A stretch of DNA of 64,000 nucleotides from Corynebacterium sp. HMSC074A01 (GTDB lineage: Bacteria; Actinomycetota; Actinomycetes; Mycobacteriales; Mycobacteriaceae), in contig NZ_KV825615.1 of the NCBI RefSeq assembly GCF_001831515.1, positions 17,014 through 81,013 on the forward strand. Reading direction: 5' to 3'. Below the pieces are notes generated by a model that saw only the letters and a program-made list of their open reading frames with translations, was not told the DNA's origin and did no database searches. A program made the translations under genes and the position numbers. Shown here piece by piece: positions 58,880 through 64,000 of the stretch (position 1 is the first letter of the stretch; each line of letters opens with the position of its first letter).

Positions 58880-60391
58880 TTAGAAGATGCCTCCCGGGAT
58901 CTCAGGTGCGTTTGCCTTCGCCTCGTCGCCCACCACAACGTTGAGCTCGGACAGGTCGGTGAGGTTTTCCAGGTCCTGCACGGCTGCGAGGAAGCGGTCC
59001 TGCTCCTCCGGGGTCACGATGCCCTCGGCCAGGGTGCGGAACTTCTGGATGTAGTTCTCGCGCTCGAACGGGCGGGCGCCGAACGGGTGGGCGTCGGCAA
59101 CTGCCATCTCATCCTCGATGACGGTGCCATCTGCGAAGGTGATGACGGCGCGGCAGCCGAAGGCCTTCTCGTTCGGGTCCTGCGAGTGGTAGCGGCGGGT
59201 CCACTCCTCGTCCTCGACGGTGGAGACCTTGTGCCACAGTTCAACGGTCTCGGGGCGGCCGGCGCGCTCCGGGGTGTAGGAGTTGACGTGGTGCCAGGTG
59301 CCGTCCTCGAGCGCGACGGCAAACATGTACATAATCGAGTGGTCCAGGGTCTCGCGCGAGGCCTTCGGGTCCATCTTCTGCGGGTCGTTCGCGCCGGTGC
59401 CGATGACGTAGTGGGTGTGGTGCGAGGTGTGCAGGACGACCGACTCGATGTCGGTGGTGGACTTGCCGGCATCCGCGATGGTCTGCTTCATGCGGCGCGC
59501 CAGGTCGATCGGGGCCTGCGCCTGGTACTCGGCGGAGTGCTCCTTGGTGTAGGTCTCCAAAATCGCGCGCTTGGCCTCGCCGTCTGCGGGCAGCGGGACG
59601 ATGTAGGTGCGCTCCGGGGAGTGCAGCATCCAGGCGATGAAGCCGTCCTCGCCCTCCCAGATCGGGGCCGGGGCACCCTCGCCGCGCATGGTGCGGTCAA
59701 CGGCCTCGATGCCCATCTTGCCGGCGAACGCCGGGGCGGAGGCCTTCCAGGAGGAGATCAGGCCCTTGCGAGACTGACGGGTCGCGGTCGTGGTGTGCAG
59801 CGCCTGGCCGACGGCCTGGTAGATGGTGTCCACGTCCAGCTCGAGCATGGTGCCGATACCTGCGGCAACCGACGGGCCGAGGTGGGCGACGTGGTCGATC
59901 TTCCACTCGTGCAGGCAGATGCCCTTGACCAGGTTGACCTGGATCTCGTAGCCGGTGGCAATGCCGCGGATCAGCGCCTTGCCGTCGAGCCCCTTGTGCT
60001 GGGCCACGGCGAGCAGCGCCGGGATGTTGTCGCCCGGGTGGGAGTACTCGGCGGCGAGGAAGGTGTCGTGGAAGTCCAGCTCACGCACGGCAGTGCCGTT
60101 GGCGAAGGCGGCCCACTCCGCGGAGAAGGAACCGTCGATGCCGAAGACCTGCGCGCCGCTCTCGGCGACCGGGTGTGCCTCGGCCATCGCGCGGGCGGTG
60201 GCGACGGGGCGGCGGCCGTAGGAGGCGACCGCGACCGACGCGTTGTCGATGATGCGGTTGATGATCATCTCGCGGGTGTCTTCCGGGACCTCGACCGGGT
60301 CAGCGGCAACCTTGGCCACCTTGTACGCAAGGTGCTCTTCGATGGGGAAGTCGTCGGCGGACTTCCGGGTGCGAACTTCATGGTTGATCAT
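58880..60391 (-). CDS. prpD: 2-methylcitrate dehydratase
   Basis: The product is 503 residues from ATG 60391 with GAGGAG upstream; a longer start 23 codons earlier lacks a site. Family motifs: [20 protein letters not shown] near 48, [40 protein letters not shown] near 105, [20 protein letters not shown] near 145, [17 protein letters not shown] near 195. It converts 2-methylcitrate to the aconitate intermediate of the propionate pathway. First gene of prpDBC, divergent from prpR. Confidence 0.95.
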   Translation of the reverse strand: MINHEVRTRKSADDFPIEEHLAYKVAKVAADPVEVPEDTREMIINRIIDNASVAVASYGRRPVATARAMAEAHPVAESGAQVFGIDGSFSAEWAAFANGTAVRELDFHDTFLAAEYSHPGDNIPALLAVAQHKGLDGKALIRGIATGYEIQVNLVKGICLHEWKIDHVAHLGPSVAAGIGTMLELDVDTIYQAVGQALHTTTATRQSRKGLISSWKASAPAFAGKMGIEAVDRTMRGEGAPAPIWEGEDGFIAWMLHSPERTYIVPLPADGEAKRAILETYTKEHSAEYQAQAPIDLARRMKQTIADAGKSTTDIESVVLHTSHHTHYVIGTGANDPQKMDPKASRETLDHSIMYMFAVALEDGTWHHVNSYTPERAGRPETVELWHKVSTVEDEEWTRRYHSQDPNEKAFGCRAVITFADGTVIEDEMAVADAHPFGARPFERENYIQKFRTLAEGIVTPEEQDRFLAAVQDLENLTDLSELNVVVGDEAKANAPEIPGGIF

Positions 60392-60531
60392 TGTGGGTGC
60401 AACTCCTCGGCTTGTGTGGGGACGAGTGGGCGTCGATAAGCGAGCGCCCTGTTGTTGCAACTCATACTAGGGGCGCGAATGTGTGCCAGGTCATTCTCCA
60501 ATGTGTGAAAATTAGTGTCACGGGCGAGTAA

Positions 60532-60550
60532 GCTTTGTAAACTTTGTAAA
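60532..60550. promoter_or_regulatory. tandem CTTTGTAAA repeat, probable PrpR/RamB-type operator
   Basis: CTTTGTAAA occurs twice without a spacer (60532-60540 and 60541-60549), ending in C. It closely resembles the AAACTTTGCAAA-type site known for corynebacterial RamB, a paralogue of PrpR. It lies 38 bases before prpR and about 140 bases before prpD, so one bound regulator could control both. Confidence 0.65.
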
Positions 60551-60587
60551 CACACAGTTCAGGACAGGGAAGCAAAGGCAAAACGCG

Positions 60588-61850
60588 ATGGCCAAGCACT
60601 ACGCGGGGGCACGAATTCACACGCTGCGCGCGACCGAAGGGCTGACTCAGGTGGACATGGCGCGCAAACTCGGCATCTCCACCAGCTATCTCAACCAGCT
60701 CGAGAACGACCAGCGGCCGCTCACCGTCACCGTGCTTTTGCAACTCACCCAGGTCTTTGGCCTCGACGCCAGTTACTTCTCCCCCGCCTCCGAACAGCGC
60801 GTCGCCGGCGAGCTCGCCGAGCTGCTTCCCGACGTCCCCGACGCCGACCTCGCCGACATCGCCCTGCGCTACCCCGCCGTCGCCGAGGGCATCAAAGCAC
60901 TGCCTGGGTTGCTCGCCGGCACCGCCAACAACCCGCACATCGTGGTGCGCGACTTCTTCCAGCAGCACAACAACTACTTCCACGACCTCGACAGCGCCGC
61001 CGAGGACTTCGCCGCCGGTGCGCACGCCCGCCAGCTTCGACTGACCCGCATCGCCGGCGCGCTCGACCGCGACTACGGCTACACCGTCCGCTTCAACCAG
61101 GCCACCGGCGGCGAGCGCTCACTCGCGGACGCCGCCAGCCGCGAAATCCGCGTCCGCACCGGCCTCACCGAAGCGCAGCAGTGTTTTGAGCTGTCCTACC
61201 ACTATGCGCGCATCGCGCACCGCTCGCTTATCGACGCCCACGTCTCCCCCATCGCCGCCCCCCGCGCCCGCCAACTGGCCCGCCACGGACTCGCGCAATA
61301 TTTCGCCGCCGCCGCCACCATGCCCTACTCGCTCTTTTTGGAGGCGGCTGAAGAGACCCGCTACGACATCGACGTCATCTCCGCCCGCTTCGGCACCGGC
61401 TTCGAATCCACCTGCCAGCGCCTCGGCACCCTGCAGCGCCCCGGCGCCGCCGCAATCCCCTTCGTATTCATCCGCACCGACCGGGCGGGCAATATTTCGA
61501 AGCGGCAGTCCACCACCTCGTTCCACTTCTCACAACGCGGCGGCACCTGCCCCCTGTGGGTCGTGCACCGCGCCTTCGAAACACCAAACCGCGTCACCCG
61601 GCAGGTCTCCGTCATGCCCGACGGGCGCACGTACATGTGGGTGGCGCGGATGGTGCAGGGCCCGGCCGTGGAATTCGGCGCGCCCCGGAAAGAAAACGCG
61701 GTGACGCTCGGCTGCGACGCAGCCCACGCCGACCGCATGGTCTACGCCGACGGGCTCGACCTCTCACCGGACTCCGCCACCCCGATCGGGCCCGGCTGCG
61801 AGACTTGCCCGCGGCACGAATGCCCGCAGCGGGCGTTCCCGGCGCTGTGA
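60588..61850 (+). CDS. prpR: PrpR/RamB-type short-chain acyl-CoA responsive regulator
   Basis: The product is 420 residues. An N-terminal XRE helix-turn-helix (ARIHTLRATEGLTQVDMARK then LGISTSYLNQLENDQRPLT, about 7-45) is followed by the IrrE-like part and the acyl-regulator domain (IGxRFGTGFE: SARFGTGFESTCQRL near 265). The C-terminal Cys cluster GCETCPRHECPQRAFP near 405 matches the FeS cysteines known in PrpR. PrpR activates prpDBC in response to propionyl-CoA. Here it is divergent from prpD with CTTTGTAAA repeats between. A RamB role on acetate genes cannot be excluded. Confidence 0.9.
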   Translation: MAKHYAGARIHTLRATEGLTQVDMARKLGISTSYLNQLENDQRPLTVTVLLQLTQVFGLDASYFSPASEQRVAGELAELLPDVPDADLADIALRYPAVAEGIKALPGLLAGTANNPHIVVRDFFQQHNNYFHDLDSAAEDFAAGAHARQLRLTRIAGALDRDYGYTVRFNQATGGERSLADAASREIRVRTGLTEAQQCFELSYHYARIAHRSLIDAHVSPIAAPRARQLARHGLAQYFAAAATMPYSLFLEAAEETRYDIDVISARFGTGFESTCQRLGTLQRPGAAAIPFVFIRTDRAGNISKRQSTTSFHFSQRGGTCPLWVVHRAFETPNRVTRQVSVMPDGRTYMWVARMVQGPAVEFGAPRKENAVTLGCDAAHADRMVYADGLDLSPDSATPIGPGCETCPRHECPQRAFPAL

Positions 61851-61851
61851 A

Positions 61852-61873
61852 CTAGTCCAGGTCTAGTCCAGGT
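61852..61873. repeat. 11-bp tandem duplication at the end of lpdA
   Basis: CTAGTCCAGGT occurs twice without a spacer (61852-61862 and 61863-61873). Each copy contains a stop for lpdA, so the duplication is silent. It adds to a pattern of short tandem duplications in this window (4, 8 and 11 bases). Confidence 0.85.
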
Positions 61874-63269
61874 CCGACTTCTTCACCAGGCGGCGCGCCG
61901 CCTCCGTCACGGACCCGGACAGCGACGGGTAGACCGCCATGGAATTGGCCAGCTGCGCGACAGTGAGGTTGTTCGCCACCGCGATGGTCAGCGAGTGGAT
62001 GAGCTCGGAGGCGGTCGGCGCGACAATCACGCCACCGACGACCTGGCCGGAGCCCTTGCGGGCGAAGATCTTGACAAAGCCGTGCTGCAGCGAGCGCATC
62101 TTCGCGCGCGCGTTGGTGGCCAGCGGTAGCTTGTACACGTCGGCGGCGATCTTGCCGTCCTTGATCTCCTGCTCGGTCACACCGACCGCCGCGATCTCGG
62201 GGCGGGTGAATACAGCGTTGCCGACAGTCTTGATGCGCAGCGGTTTCACGCCCTCGCCGAGCGCGTGGTCGACGGCGATGCGGCCCTGCTGCGCGGCGAC
62301 AGAGGCGAGCGGCATGAGGTCGGTGCAGTCGCCCGCGGCGTAGATACCGGCGACGTTGGTGCGGGAAACACGGTCGACGTGGATGTGGCCGGACGGGGTG
62401 GTCTCCACGCCCGCAGCTTCCAGGTTCAGGTCGGCGGTGTTCGGGATCGAGCCAATCGACATCATCACGTGCGAGCCCTCGATGGCGCGCCCGTCAGTGG
62501 TGTGGACGACCACGCCGTCACCGGTGTTTTCCACGCGGTCGACGCGCGCGTCCTTCTCCAGCTGCACGCCCAGGTTGCCCAGGACGGTCTCGAGCACGTC
62601 GGCGGCGTCCGCGTCGTCGTGCGGCAGAATGCGGTTGCGCGAGGCGACCATGGTCACCTTCACGCCCAGCTCAGCGAAGGCGGAGACGAACTCCGCACCG
62701 GTCACACCAGAGCCGACCACGATCAAGTGGGTGGGCATCTCGATCAGGTTGTACATCTGGCGCCAGTTGAGGATGCGCTCCCCATCCGGCTCCGCCCCCT
62801 TGAGCACGCGCGGGCTCGCGCCGGTGCAGACGAGCACCATGTCGCAAGTGATTTCCTCGGTCGTGCCGTCGGCAAGCTCGACCTCGAGGCTGTGGGTGGT
62901 GTGTCCCTTCTGCTCGTCGGAAAAGCGCGCCCGCCCGTCGATAAACTGCACGCCCACGCGGTCGAGCTGCTCGCGGATGTCGCGCGACTGCTCTGCCGCC
63001 AGCGCCACGACGCGGTTGTTCAGCGCGCTCAGCGCCAGCTTCGCCTCGCCCAGGCCGTGGTTGAGCCCCATGTCGTCGGCGCGGCGCAAGTCCGTCTTAA
63101 TGTTGGCACCCGCAATGAAGCTTTTCGACGGCACCACGTCCTTCCGGATCGCCGAACCGCCCGCACCCTGGTCTTCGACCACGACGATCTCCGCGCCGTA
63201 GTTCGAGGCGACCAGCGCCGCCTCGTAGCCCGCCGGGCCTCCACCAACAATGACGATCTTCTTCGACAC
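61863..63269 (-). CDS. lpdA: LpdA-type flavoprotein, NAD(P)H-quinone dehydrogenase
   Basis: The product is 468 residues of the flavoprotein disulfide reductase family. FAD fold KIVIVGGGPAGYEAALVA near 4, NAD fold LIVVGSGVTGAEFVSAFAEL near 180, IYAAGDCTDLMPLASVA near 308, and a C-terminal dimerisation domain (FTRPEIAAVGVTEQE). The redox CxxxxC pair is absent; GSAIRKDVVPSKSF stands in its place. It is therefore not a lipoamide dehydrogenase, and matches mycobacterial LpdA (Rv3303c-type) quinone reductases. It is convergent with prpR. The M20 gene upstream on the same strand ends 50 bases before its ATG. Confidence 0.88.
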   Translation of the reverse strand: MSKKIVIVGGGPAGYEAALVASNYGAEIVVVEDQGAGGSAIRKDVVPSKSFIAGANIKTDLRRADDMGLNHGLGEAKLALSALNNRVVALAAEQSRDIREQLDRVGVQFIDGRARFSDEQKGHTTHSLEVELADGTTEEITCDMVLVCTGASPRVLKGAEPDGERILNWRQMYNLIEMPTHLIVVGSGVTGAEFVSAFAELGVKVTMVASRNRILPHDDADAADVLETVLGNLGVQLEKDARVDRVENTGDGVVVHTTDGRAIEGSHVMMSIGSIPNTADLNLEAAGVETTPSGHIHVDRVSRTNVAGIYAAGDCTDLMPLASVAAQQGRIAVDHALGEGVKPLRIKTVGNAVFTRPEIAAVGVTEQEIKDGKIAADVYKLPLATNARAKMRSLQHGFVKIFARKGSGQVVGGVIVAPTASELIHSLTIAVANNLTVAQLANSMAVYPSLSGSVTEAARRLVKKSDLD

Positions 63270-63319
63270 CGAGTTCTTCTCCCCTTATGTACGTGAATCT
63301 AGATTTTTCCTGAGCCAGT

Positions 63320-64000
63320 CTACCGGCCAGGCGCAGGCGACGCTGATTGCGCGTTGAAGTACTGCTCCACCACCGAGCCGAAGAAGCGCACGCCGACGGC
63401 AATCGCGCGCTCGTCGATGTTCAGGTTGCCCTGGTGCAGGTCGTACTTCTCGCCCGCTCCGCTCCACGCACCGAGGCGCACCATCGCGCCCGGGACGTGT
63501 TCGAGGTACCAAGAGAAGTCCTCCCCGCCGGAGGACTGCGGGGCCGTGACGATCGCGTGCGGGTCGACTGCGCGGCCGGCGGCGACGGCGAGGGCGGTCG
63601 CCGCGTCGTCGTTCAGCACCGGCGGCACCCCGCGCACGTAGTCGAGGTGGTACGTGCAGCCAGTCGGGGCGACGACCAGGTCGATCAGGTCCGTGAGCAG
63701 GTCCTCGAGGCCGCGCCAGGTGGTGATGTCGGCGGTGCGGATCGTGCCTTCGAGCACGCCCGCCTTCGGGATCGCGTTCGGCGCGTCGCCTGCATCCACG
63801 TGTCCGAAGACCAGCACGGTGCCGGTTCGCGGGTCCACGCGGCGCGAGAGCAGCGCCGGCAGCTGGGTGATCAGCGCGCCAAGCGCGTAGACCACATCGG
63901 CCGTCAGCTGCGGGCGCGAGGTGTGCCCGCCCGGCCCCTCGACGCGCAGGCGCAGCACGTCCGAGGCCGAGGTGATCGCCCCGGCGCGCACGCCGACCTG
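63320..64000 (-). CDS. M20-family amidohydrolase/peptidase (5' part outside window)
   Basis: The last 227 residues of an M20/M40-type amidohydrolase continue beyond the right edge. Visible: RLRVEGPGGHTSRPQLTADV (dimerisation domain), LVFGHVDAGDAPNAIPKAGV, LEGTIRTADITTWRGLEDLL, SSGGEDFSWYLEHVPGAMVR (metal-ligand Glu region) and YDLHQGNLNIDERAIAVGVR (terminal His). Such enzymes hydrolyse N-acyl amino acids, hippurate or indole-3-acetyl conjugates. The N-terminal zinc ligands are not in the window, so activity cannot be judged. Confidence 0.88.
   Translation of the reverse strand, partial: QVGVRAGAITSASDVLRLRVEGPGGHTSRPQLTADVVYALGALITQLPALLSRRVDPRTGTVLVFGHVDAGDAPNAIPKAGVLEGTIRTADITTWRGLEDLLTDLIDLVVAPTGCTYHLDYVRGVPPVLNDDAATALAVAAGRAVDPHAIVTAPQSSGGEDFSWYLEHVPGAMVRLGAWSGAGEKYDLHQGNLNIDERAIAVGVRFFGSVVEQYFNAQSASPAPGR

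Noticed and set aside
61863-63269. LpdA as dihydrolipoamide dehydrogenase
   Set aside because: The redox CxxxxC motif after the FAD fold is absent, so lipoamide chemistry is not possible.

Overview
The window looks like a chromosomal segment of a high-GC Corynebacterium. The evidence is a single-polypeptide type I fatty acid synthase with a stand-alone phosphopantetheinyl transferase, several acyl-CoA carboxylase beta subunits of the AccD/DtsR type, a tiny AccE subunit, a fused biotin carboxylase/biotin carrier (AccBC), pyruvate carboxylase, a methylcitrate operon with a PrpR/RamB-type regulator, and an LppP/LprE lipoprotein. Gene families and order around accBC, rhodanese, maf, accE, accD, birA, purK and purE fit this genus. 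Species cannot be assigned by reading alone.

Layout. 0.1-5.8 kb: a small exported protein, then a TPP riboswitch and a tightly coupled thiamine operon (thiD-tenA fusion, thiE, thiO, thiS, thiG, thiF). 5.8-11.4 kb: DUF4282 and DUF305 proteins, a DUF218 protein, purE, purK, a divergent acetolactate decarboxylase, a PH-domain protein, birA and acpS. 11.5-22.3 kb: accD1 and the 3023-residue fas gene, reading away from acpS-birA across an AT-rich region with two inverted repeats. 22.4-31.1 kb: an accessory island with visibly lower GC. It holds a type III restriction fragment, an IS3-family transposase fragment, a truncated ImmA peptidase, a frameshifted XRE regulator, an apparently intact type I restriction-modification operon (phd-like, hsdM, hsdS, hsdR) and an IstB remnant. 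31.4-35.1 kb: a butanediol-dehydrogenase-like enzyme, a Fic protein lacking the catalytic His, and a Baeyer-Villiger-type monooxygenase. 35.2-41.4 kb: an AddB/AddA-like nuclease-helicase pair. 41.5-49.7 kb: a second, active-site-deviant accD, accE, maf, an ankyrin protein, DUF3151, a lipoprotein, a Cj0069-family protein, rhodanese and accBC. 49.7-53.1 kb: two paralogous membrane-anchored trypsin-like proteases flanking a GNAT and an HNH gene. 53.1-64 kb: pyc, prpDBC with divergent prpR, an LpdA-type flavoprotein and the 3' part of an M20 amidohydrolase.

How it works together. Much of the window is one lipid-precursor module. AccBC with AccD1, and probably AccE, makes malonyl-CoA; BirA biotinylates AccBC; Fas uses the malonyl-CoA; AcpS activates Fas. 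Pyc and PrpDBC handle C3 units such as pyruvate and propionyl-CoA. Acetolactate decarboxylase and the butanediol-dehydrogenase-like enzyme could together form an acetoin/2,3-butanediol branch. No rRNA, tRNA, CRISPR array or prophage was recognised.

Points most worth a second look: the 10-mer GCTTATCGAC found 12 times, including between genes; a Phd-like protein overlapping hsdM below paired TACATGTA palindromes; an AccD paralogue with all its glycine-rich active-site loops replaced; and the divergent fas/acpS control region.
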